Source: an uncultured Oscillospiraceae bacterium
GTDB taxonomy: Bacteria; Bacillota; Clostridia; UBA1212; UBA1255
Reading direction: 5' to 3'
NCBI GenBank assembly: GCA_902462635.1
Contig: CABQCN010000090.1
Location: 1 to 6,417, forward strand
DNA length: 6,417 nucleotides
Positions 1-5,930 of this stretch are shown here, one piece after another. The translations under genes and the position numbers were made by a program. The notes below the pieces were generated by a model. The model was given only the letters and a program-made list of their open reading frames with translations. It was not told the DNA's origin and searched no databases. Numbering within the stretch: position 1 is the first letter of the stretch; the number at the start of each line of letters is the position of its first letter.

Positions 1-2439
1 CTGGAAGCGGGCGACATCCTGATCGACGGCGGGAATTCATATTATAAAGACACGGACAGAAGAACGAAATATGTGGAAAGCAAAGGTCTTTTCTATATTG
101 GCACGGGCGTTTCCGGCGGTGAGGAAGGCGCGCTGAAAGGACCGAGCATCATGCCGGGCGGTTCCGCAGCGGCGTGGCCGCAGGTGCAGGAAATTTTTCA
201 AAAAATCTGCGCATTTGCCGACGATGGGCGCGGCGGGAAAATGCCCTGCTGCGAATGGGTAGGCGCCGGCGGCGCCGGTCATTTCGTAAAAATGGTGCAC
301 AACGGTATCGAATATGGCGACATGCAGCTGATCTGCGAGACATACGACATCCTGCGCAGGTATTTGCAACTGAACGCAGATGAAATGGCAGATGTCTTTT
401 CCTGCTGGAACGCCGGTGAACTCGACAGCTACCTGATCGAGATTACAGCCGATATTTTACGGAAGAAAGATGACGACGGCATGCCGCTTGTAGATCATAT
501 TCTGGATGCTGCGGGGCAGAAAGGGACCGGAAAATGGACGTCGCAGGCAGCATATGAGGAAGGCGTGCCGCTGACGCTGATCGGGGAATCCGTATTTTCC
601 AGATATCTCAGCGCGCTGAAAGAAGAACGCGAGGCGGCTTCCAGGATTCTGTGCCGGGAGCCGGACGCAGTAGAAGGTGCCGGATGTCTTACCGGCACGG
701 AGAAAGAGGCCTTTCTTGACGCGCTGCACGACGCGCTGTACGCGTCAAAAATCGTATCCTATGCGCAAGGGTATGCGCTTATGGCCAAAGCATCCGAAGA
801 ATACGGCTGGAACCTCGATTTCGGAGCTGTTGCTTTATTATGGAGAGGAGGCTGCATCATTCGCAGCAGATTTCTGGGCAGAATCAAAGCGGCGTATGAT
901 CGGAATCCCGGTCTGAAAAACTTGATGCTCGACCCCTTTTTTGCAAATACGCTGACGGATGCGCAGAAGGGGTGGAGAAGAGTCTGCGCAAAAGCCGCGG
1001 AAACGGGAATCGCGGTGCCGGCGATGTTTGCGGCTCTGAGCTATTTCGACGGCTACCGCGCAAAGCAGCTGCCGGCGAACCTGCTGCAGGCGCAGCGCGA
1101 CTATTTCGGCGCGCACACGTACGAACGGACGGACGCGCCGCGCGGAAAATTCTGGCATACAGATTGGTTGGCCGGGTGGAAATCCGGAACGTATTACGGG
1201 GCGTTTGACGATGATACAATAGAAAAAATTCTCGAAAAAACGATCGGGGATTTTACGTACCGGGGAAAACGGGTGGAACGTCTTCTGCTGATTCCGCCGG
1301 ATTATACGAGACTTCACTCCGGCGCCGGAATTATAACGCAGATTTTATATCGGAAATATACGGAAGCGGGGGCGCAGGTCGATATTTTACCGGCGCTCGG
1401 AACGCATGCGCCGATGACGGCCGGGGAAATCTCCGAGATGTATGCCGGAATCCCACAGGAACGTTTTCTGGTTCATAATTGGCGGGAAGACGTTGTGAAA
1501 GTCGGTACGGTGCCGGCGGAATTTATCTGCGAAATTTCGGAAGGAATCGTGGACACCCCGATCGATGCCGAGGTCAATCGGCTGCTTGTAAGCGGCACAT
1601 ACGATCTGATCCTGTCGATCGGCCAGGTCGTGCCGCACGAAGTTGCCGGCATGGCAAACCGCAATAAAAATATATTCGTCGGCTGCGGCGGCAGCTCTAT
1701 GATTAACGGTACGCATATGCTCGGGGCGTTTTACGGATTGGAACGCATCATGGGACTGGACAATACGCCGGTGCGGCGCGTATTCGATTATGCGGAAGAA
1801 CGGTTCCTTTCCGATATTCCGCTTTCCTACATCCTGACGGTCACGGATCTCGGCGCAGACGGAAAACTGCGGATGCACGGACTGTTTGCGGGGCGGGAAC
1901 GTAATATTTTCGAGAGCGCCGTGAAATTAAGTAGCAAAGTCAATGTTACGCACGTCGGAAAGCCGCTGAAAACCGTCGTCGTGATGCTGGATGAGAAAGA
2001 ATTCAAAAGCACCTGGCTTGGAAATAAAGCCGTTTACCGAACGCGCAAAGCAATTGCGGATGGCGGCGACCTGTACGTACTTGCGCCCGGCGTCGATAAA
2101 TTCGGAGAAGATGCGCAGATCGATGCGCTGATCCGGAAATACGGCTATACCGGCCGTGAAAACATTCTTCGTAAAATACAGGAGGCCCCGGATTTACAGG
2201 CGAATCTTTCCGCGGCTGCGCATCTGATCCATGGTTCCTCGGATGGACGCTTCCGGATCACGTATTGTACGAGGCATCTTTCCAAAGAAGAAGTGGAAAG
2301 CGTCGGACTGCGATATCTTTCCTATGAAGAGGCCGCAGCGCTGTTCCATCCGGAACGGCTGGCGGAAGGTATGAACCACACGAAATCCGGAGATCTTTAT
2401 TATATCGGCAATCCGGCGCTCGGACTCTGGTCTGTTTGA
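1..2439 (+). CDS. gnd: 6-phosphogluconate dehydrogenase fused to a LarA-like (DUF2088) nickel-pincer racemase/epimerase domain; 5' partial
   Basis: The N-terminal part is a cytoplasmic decarboxylating 6-phosphogluconate dehydrogenase (6-phosphogluconate + NAD(P)+ to ribulose 5-phosphate + CO2). The frame is open from base 1 and starts with LEAGDILIDGGNSYYKD, so about 90 codons including the Rossmann nucleotide-binding motif lie outside; the GTG at 73 is not the start. Family signatures are GTGVSGGEEGALKGPSIMPGG (its first half at 100-129), the catalytic Lys at 289, Asn at 301 and Glu at 310 in HFVKMVHNGIE, KGTGKWTSQ, and the C-terminal RDYFGAHTYER (1096-1128). After WHTDW (1153-1167), where the family normally ends, the frame continues with a short linker into about 410 residues of LarA type. 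These carry DYTR (1300-1311), GTHAPMT (His at 1405), and PHEVAGMANRNK...NGTH with His 1636, Lys 1666 and His 1714. The spacing of 10 and 16 residues equals His174/Lys184/His200 of Lactobacillus plantarum LarA. No ribosome binding site is seen at the junction. The 6PGDH identity is very secure. The LarA-superfamily call is strong, but its substrate is unknown. Confidence 0.95.
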   Translation: MEAGDILIDGGNSYYKDTDRRTKYVESKGLFYIGTGVSGGEEGALKGPSIMPGGSAAAWPQVQEIFQKICAFADDGRGGKMPCCEWVGAGGAGHFVKMVHNGIEYGDMQLICETYDILRRYLQLNADEMADVFSCWNAGELDSYLIEITADILRKKDDDGMPLVDHILDAAGQKGTGKWTSQAAYEEGVPLTLIGESVFSRYLSALKEEREAASRILCREPDAVEGAGCLTGTEKEAFLDALHDALYASKIVSYAQGYALMAKASEEYGWNLDFGAVALLWRGGCIIRSRFLGRIKAAYDRNPGLKNLMLDPFFANTLTDAQKGWRRVCAKAAETGIAVPAMFAALSYFDGYRAKQLPANLLQAQRDYFGAHTYERTDAPRGKFWHTDWLAGWKSGTYYGAFDDDTIEKILEKTIGDFTYRGKRVERLLLIPPDYTRLHSGAGIITQILYRKYTEAGAQVDILPALGTHAPMTAGEISEMYAGIPQERFLVHNWREDVVKVGTVPAEFICEISEGIVDTPIDAEVNRLLVSGTYDLILSIGQVVPHEVAGMANRNKNIFVGCGGSSMINGTHMLGAFYGLERIMGLDNTPVRRVFDYAEERFLSDIPLSYILTVTDLGADGKLRMHGLFAGRERNIFESAVKLSSKVNVTHVGKPLKTVVVMLDEKEFKSTWLGNKAVYRTRKAIADGGDLYVLAPGVDKFGEDAQIDALIRKYGYTGRENILRKIQEAPDLQANLSAAAHLIHGSSDGRFRITYCTRHLSKEEVESVGLRYLSYEEAAALFHPERLAEGMNHTKSGDLYYIGNPALGLWSV

Positions 2440-2451
2440 AGGAGTACAAAT

Positions 2452-2489
2452 AAAACGGAAGGTTCCTGATGCCGGAACCTTCCGTTTTT
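2452..2489. terminator. Bidirectional intrinsic terminator
   Basis: A 15-bp perfect stem (2452-2466 with 2474-2488) closes a 7-base loop (2467-2473). The plus strand ends in a T run (2485-2489), and the A run at 2452-2455 gives the matching U run on the minus strand. It sits 12 bases after the stop of the 6PGDH-LarA gene and 19 bases after the stop of the convergent lipoprotein gene, so it probably ends both transcripts. Confidence 0.93.
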
Positions 2490-2507
2490 CTGCAGATCAA
2501 TATTTTA

Positions 2508-3503
2508 TCACGGTTTATCGAACACCATAAGTTCTGCGAACTGGATACGGTACGGCGTTTGCGAGGTCCCTTCATCCGCCGCCATGTTGCCGACTTTTGT
2601 AACACTCAACCGGAGATACTGCGCAGTCTGTGCGCCGACATCGTAGCTCTGGACCATGTCGTTTACATTTTCTTCCATAGAAACTGTTTTTACGGTAGTA
2701 TAGGACGTCCCGTCGCTGCTTACCTGAATTTCGAATGCAAACGGATAATTCGGAACGCCGTCCTCAAGATCGACCGTGTCCGTTCTAGGGAACAAGGAAA
2801 CAATGTCAAAGCTCTTTGCTTCGCCCAGATCGATATCGATCGTGACGGGTTCCGCGAGTTCCAGCGTATCTCCATCGACGCCTGTAAGCGGCGTGGTCGA
2901 AAACCGCGTGTTGATATCGCCGTCCGTCAGGAACTTCATGCTCCATCTGGCGGCTTCGCTTTCCTCTGTGGTGGCGGAACACTTTACCGTAGCATCCAGC
3001 GCCAGATTCTCTCCATATAAAGGTTCGATATCGATATTCAGACTGACCGCGTTCTTAGAAGGCGTGAATTTAATCGTTTCTCCTTCTGCCGTCGCATCTC
3101 CGCTCCAGCCTTTTACTTTATAGGGGGCCCCCTCCTGTATGACTGCCGTCAGTTCCACTTCGCTTCCGTCGTTCGGAACCAGCAGGTTGATGAACATTTC
3201 GTCGAGATCAAGGCCTGTGGAGGTTGAGGGGATGATTTTCTCCCATGTTTCTACGTTGTCTTTATATTTAACATTTACAATATAAATATAAGAGAGGTCT
3301 TCGACAGTAACCGCAACGGATACGTTGTCGGAAGGCGCAGGCGTTGCGGTTTCCACGGGTGCTTTTGTAGCCGGAGACGCTGTCACCGTGCTCTTCGCGG
3401 CAGTCGGCGTACCGGCAGCCGGGTTATCCCCTTCTCCGGAACACGCCGTAAAGCAAAGACATAACGCAAGAAGCGCTATAAGACATAAGTAAATTTTTTT
3501 CAT
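2508..3503 (-). CDS. Surface lipoprotein with InlB-B-repeat-like module and C-terminal F5/8 type C (discoidin) domain
   Basis: This is a predicted membrane-anchored extracellular protein of 331 residues. It begins with a lipoprotein signal peptide (MKK, a hydrophobic core to residue 18, lipobox FTAC with Cys21 as the lipidated residue; Phe at -3 is slightly unusual). A Thr/Ala/Pro/Ser-rich tether covers about residues 22-58. Residues ~115-160 hold ELTAVIQEGAPYKVKGWSGD followed by an ETIKFTP strand, the pattern of divergent InlB B-repeats. Residues ~164-328 match an F5/8 type C fold: ENLALDATVKCSAT, FLTDGDINTRFST, TIDIDLGEAKSFDIVSLFPR, FEIQVSSDGTSYTTVKTV, QYLRLSVTKVG and the closing IQFAELMVF. 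Such domains usually bind glycans or other surface ligands. No catalytic domain is present, so a binding or adhesion role is inferred, with ligand unknown. The start is fixed by a strong ribosome binding site seven bases upstream. The gene is monocistronic, divergent from the DUF1538 operon, and ends at the shared terminator. Confidence 0.9.
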   Translation of the reverse strand: MKKIYLCLIALLALCLCFTACSGEGDNPAAGTPTAAKSTVTASPATKAPVETATPAPSDNVSVAVTVEDLSYIYIVNVKYKDNVETWEKIIPSTSTGLDLDEMFINLLVPNDGSEVELTAVIQEGAPYKVKGWSGDATAEGETIKFTPSKNAVSLNIDIEPLYGENLALDATVKCSATTEESEAARWSMKFLTDGDINTRFSTTPLTGVDGDTLELAEPVTIDIDLGEAKSFDIVSLFPRTDTVDLEDGVPNYPFAFEIQVSSDGTSYTTVKTVSMEENVNDMVQSYDVGAQTAQYLRLSVTKVGNMAADEGTSQTPYRIQFAELMVFDKP

Positions 3504-3510
3504 AAAGTTT

Positions 3511-3517
3511 ACCTCCT
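3511..3517 (-). promoter_or_regulatory. Ribosome binding site of the lipoprotein gene
   Basis: Read on the minus strand this is AGGAGGT, seven bases before the ATG at 3503. It is a near-perfect Shine-Dalgarno site and confirms the start. Confidence 0.9.
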
Positions 3518-3544
3518 GTTGAATTGAGTATCACATTGAAATAC

Positions 3545-3573
3545 ATTATACGGCATCAAAAAAGATTATGCAA
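3545..3573 (-). promoter_or_regulatory. Putative sigma-A-type promoter of the lipoprotein gene
   Basis: On the minus strand the -35 is TTGCAT (3573-3568) and the -10 is a consensus TATAAT (3550-3545), with a 17-base spacer. Transcription would start near 3538, leaving a leader of about 35 bases with the ribosome binding site inside it. The surrounding sequence is very A/T-rich. The -10 is perfect but the -35 is weak, so the call rests on the -10, the spacing and the position. Confidence 0.65.
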
Positions 3574-3605
3574 TAATATATAAATAAAAAATGAATAAAA
3601 TTTAT

Positions 3606-3634
3606 TTGCCGGATCAAAAAAAAAACGATATAAT
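3606..3634 (+). promoter_or_regulatory. Putative sigma-A-type promoter of the DUF1538/P-II operon
   Basis: The -35 TTGCCG (3606-3611) and the consensus -10 TATAAT (3629-3634) are separated by 17 bases. Ten of the spacer bases are an uninterrupted A run (3616-3625). Transcription would begin near 3641, giving a leader of about 26 bases with no room for a riboswitch or attenuator. The two divergent -35 boxes lie about 32 bases apart in A/T-rich DNA, so one regulator could control both directions, but no clear operator palindrome was seen. Confidence 0.75.
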
Positions 3635-3654
3635 AGTAAAGATGTAAAATTTAT

Positions 3655-3660
3655 AGGAGA
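3655..3660 (+). promoter_or_regulatory. Ribosome binding site of the DUF1538 gene
   Basis: AGGAGA lies seven bases before the ATG at 3668 and supports that start. Confidence 0.85.
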
Positions 3661-3667
3661 AAAACAG

Positions 3668-5191
3668 ATGCTGCACAACAGATCAAAGCTCAGAGAAAAA
3701 ATCAAAGAAGCCTTGACCTCCGTGGTTCCGATCACCGCTATTGTATTATTGCTGTGTTTTACGGTTTCCCCGATCCCGAGCAGCCTGCTGCTCGCCTTTG
3801 TACTCGGCGCCGTACTGCTGATCGTAGGGATCGCGTTTTTTACGCTGGGTGCGGATACCGCTATGGCGCCCATCGGAAGCAAGGCCGGCGCCGGCATCAC
3901 AAAATCCAAAAAGCTCTGGCTCATCATTCTGGTCAGTTTGCTTCTCGGTATCATCATTACAATCTCGGAACCCGATCTCCAGGTGCTTGCGAACCAGGTG
4001 CCGGGGATTCCGAACGCCGTACTGATCGGCGCTGTTGCCGCGGGAGTCGGCGTTTTTCTCGTGATCGCGATGCTGCGCATCCTGATCGGAATCCGATTAT
4101 CTTATTTATTGATTGGCTTTTACGCAATTATCTTTATATTGGCTTTTTTTGTGCCGAAAAATTTTTGGGCGATTGCGTTCGACGCGGGCGGCGTGACGAC
4201 GGGACCGATGACCGTCCCTTTTATTATGGCGCTCGGCGTCGGCGTTTCTTCCATCCGGAGCGACCGCCATGCGGGGGATGACAGCTTTGGCTTGGTGGCG
4301 CTCAGCTCGATCGGGCCTGTGATTGCTGTCTTGGTGTTAGGGTTGCTGTATCCCGCGGAGGGCAATTATGTTCCTGTGGAGATTCCGGATATGGAAAGCT
4401 CGAGGACGCTTGCGTTTTTATTCGTAAACGCGGTTCCGCACTATATGAAAGAAGTCGGGATCGCACTGGCGCCGATTCTCGTGTTTTTCCTCGTATTTCA
4501 GTTTTTTGCGCTGAAAATGGAGAAAAGGCCGTTCTTTAAGATTTTGATCGGTATCGTATATACCTATATCGGCTTGGTACTTTTCCTGACAGGCGTAAAT
4601 GTGGGATTCATGCCGGTCGGAAATTATGTGGGCAAGGAAATCGCCCTGCTCGACTATAATTGGATCCTGATTCCGATTTCCATGGTGGTCGGTTACTTTA
4701 TTGTTGCGGCAGAACCCGCCGTACACGTATTGAATAAACAGGTGGAAGAAATGACCGCGGGAACGATCCCCGCGCGTGCGATGAGCCTCAGCTTATCGGC
4801 CAGCGTTGCAGTATCCCTGGCGCTTTCCATGATTCGGGTGCTTACGGGCATTTCCATTATGTGGTTCCTGCTTCCCGGATATATCATTGCGATTGTATTG
4901 ACGTTTTTCGTGCCGAAAATTTTTACCTCTATCGCATTCGACTCCGGAGGCGTTGCTTCGGGTCCCATGACGGCAACCTTCCTGCTTTCTTTTGCAATGG
5001 GAGCCTGTGAAATCATCGGCGGGACGGAACGCATTGTGACGGATGCTTTCGGCGTAGTCGCGATGGTGGCGATGACGCCGCTGATCACGATTCAGGTTCT
5101 GGGACTCGTTTATAATATCAAATTGAAACGCCGCGAGAAAACAGCGGAGCCGCCGGAGGTTTACGACGGCGACGATATCATCGAATTGTGA
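3668..5191 (+). CDS. DUF1538 family multi-pass membrane protein, internally duplicated, putative transporter
   Basis: This 507-residue integral membrane protein has about fourteen hydrophobic segments, arranged as two copies of a seven-segment unit (roughly residues 7-228 and 257-484). Four motif pairs show the duplication. They are LGADTAMAPIGS/TGVNVGFMPVGN (about 60 and 308), SEPDLQVLANQV/AEPAVHVLNKQV (Glu101 and Glu349), FVPK..(W/T).IAFD(A/S)GGV(T/A)(T/S)GPMT (Asp172 and Asp425), and FG(L/V)VA(L/M)....P(V/L)I...VLGL(L/V)Y (207-228 and 461-482). These are hallmarks of DUF1538, a family without an assigned biochemical function. The conserved acidic residues and Gly-rich GGVxxGPMT loops inside the membrane region suggest ion or solute transport, which is inference. 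The C-terminal tail after residue 484 is charged and cytosolic-looking (KLKRREK then an acidic end), a possible docking site for the P-II-like protein encoded 19 bases downstream. Promoter and ribosome binding site both support the start at 3668. Family assignment is confident; the transport function is not. Confidence 0.88.
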   Translation: MLHNRSKLREKIKEALTSVVPITAIVLLLCFTVSPIPSSLLLAFVLGAVLLIVGIAFFTLGADTAMAPIGSKAGAGITKSKKLWLIILVSLLLGIIITISEPDLQVLANQVPGIPNAVLIGAVAAGVGVFLVIAMLRILIGIRLSYLLIGFYAIIFILAFFVPKNFWAIAFDAGGVTTGPMTVPFIMALGVGVSSIRSDRHAGDDSFGLVALSSIGPVIAVLVLGLLYPAEGNYVPVEIPDMESSRTLAFLFVNAVPHYMKEVGIALAPILVFFLVFQFFALKMEKRPFFKILIGIVYTYIGLVLFLTGVNVGFMPVGNYVGKEIALLDYNWILIPISMVVGYFIVAAEPAVHVLNKQVEEMTAGTIPARAMSLSLSASVAVSLALSMIRVLTGISIMWFLLPGYIIAIVLTFFVPKIFTSIAFDSGGVASGPMTATFLLSFAMGACEIIGGTERIVTDAFGVVAMVAMTPLITIQVLGLVYNIKLKRREKTAEPPEVYDGDDIIEL

Positions 5192-5195
5192 TGCT

Positions 5196-5201
5196 GGGAG
5201 G
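5196..5201 (+). promoter_or_regulatory. Ribosome binding site deciding the P-II-like gene start
   Basis: GGGAGG ends at 5201, directly against an in-frame ATG at 5202, which is too close for initiation there. It is nine bases before the next in-frame ATG at 5211, a normal distance. The start is therefore placed at 5211. Confidence 0.8.
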
Positions 5202-5210
5202 ATGAGACGG

Positions 5211-5930
5211 ATGAGCGATGTGCATTTGATGCTGGCGATTACGGAACGGGGCAAGATGGAGAAATTTGTTTGTGTTTTCATGGAACATCATGTTTATGTC
5301 GTAGATTGCTTGCTGGGAGAGGGAACGGCTACGAGCGAGGTATTGGATTATCTGAGCCTGGAGGACAGTGAAAAAGCGCTGCTGCTTGCGATTGTTACCG
5401 GAGATACGCTGAAGCCGCTGCATCGGGATTTTACGGAAAAATTATTTATCGATATTCCGGGAAACGGGATCGTCGCAACCATTCCTGTCAGCAGCATCGG
5501 CGGGATGCGTTCTTTAAAATATCTGACGGAAGGTCAGAAGCTGGATATGGAGAGTGAGAAAAAGATGTCATTGAATACGGAATACGAATTGATTCTCGTA
5601 ATTGCAAACGAGGGATACACGGATCTGGTCATGGATGCGGCGCGCGGCGCGAAAGCTGCGGGCGGCACCGTCATTAAGGCAAAAGGGACGGGCGCGGAAT
5701 ACGCCAAGAAATTTTTTGGGTTCACGATTGCCGCGGAGAAAGAGATGATCCTGATCGTTTCCCCTGCGAAGGACCGGAGCAATATCATGAAAGCGGTCAT
5801 GGCGCACGCCGGTATCGAGAGCAAAGCGCAGTCGATTGTAATCTCATTGCCGGTGAGCAGCGCGTACGGACTCCGGAACTTGGAAGAGGACAGCGAAAGC
5901 GAATCAGTCGATTTCCACGTTTCGGAGTGA
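5211..5930 (+). CDS. Tandem P-II-like regulatory protein (two GlnB/GlnK-like lobes in one chain)
   Basis: This 239-residue soluble, cytoplasmic protein appears to be two P-II-like lobes joined by a charged linker (about residues 105-121). The second lobe (about 122-225) is the clearer one: YELILVIANEGYTDLVMDAARGAKAAGG, TVIKAKGTG, KKFFGFTIAAEKEMILIVSP, NIMKAVMAHAGI and SIVISLPVSSAYGLRNL follow the beta-alpha-beta-beta-alpha-beta order of P-II. The first lobe (1-104) repeats the order more divergently. It has GEGTATSEVLDYLSLEDSEK at the matching place and IVATIPVSSIGGMRSL opposite SIVISLPVSSAYGLRNL. The long T-loop with the uridylylated Tyr of canonical GlnB (YRG) is absent, so classical uridylylation control and glutamine synthetase signalling are unlikely. 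The tail (226-239) is acidic and Ser-rich. P-II proteins sense nucleotides and often gate a neighbouring transporter (GlnK with AmtB is the precedent), so regulation of the upstream DUF1538 protein is inferred. Its last 27 bases overlap the convergent membrane-protein gene. Confidence 0.82.
   Translation: MSDVHLMLAITERGKMEKFVCVFMEHHVYVVDCLLGEGTATSEVLDYLSLEDSEKALLLAIVTGDTLKPLHRDFTEKLFIDIPGNGIVATIPVSSIGGMRSLKYLTEGQKLDMESEKKMSLNTEYELILVIANEGYTDLVMDAARGAKAAGGTVIKAKGTGAEYAKKFFGFTIAAEKEMILIVSPAKDRSNIMKAVMAHAGIESKAQSIVISLPVSSAYGLRNLEEDSESESVDFHVSE

Noticed and set aside
838..1317. 159-codon open frame on the minus strand across the 6PGDH/LarA junction
   Set aside because: Low-complexity Arg/Pro/Ser-rich translation opposite conserved 6PGDH sequence; a shadow frame.
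1387..1878. 163-codon open frame on the minus strand inside the LarA-like domain
   Set aside because: It is antisense to a strongly conserved coding region, has no ribosome binding site and no recognisable domain; it reflects codon bias of the real gene.
2438..2450. Ribosome-binding-site-like GAAGGAG at the end of the 6PGDH-LarA gene
   Set aside because: No usable start codon follows before the terminator, so no downstream gene is served; at most a relic of a lost gene.
2469..3020. 183-codon plus-strand open frame opposite the lipoprotein gene
   Set aside because: Its ATG lies in the loop of the terminator hairpin and its product resembles nothing; the opposite strand has signal peptide, lipobox and domain evidence.
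3123..3132. Perfect palindrome of five G and five C
   Set aside because: It falls within lipoprotein codons for Glu-Gly-Ala-Pro and is explained by coding sequence; no partner sites or regulatory position.
5549..5567. Possible internal start (ATG at 5565 after GGAG) that could make the second P-II lobe alone
   Set aside because: The spacing of about 12 bases is long and the site is weak; it is in frame and conceivable, but not supported enough to annotate.
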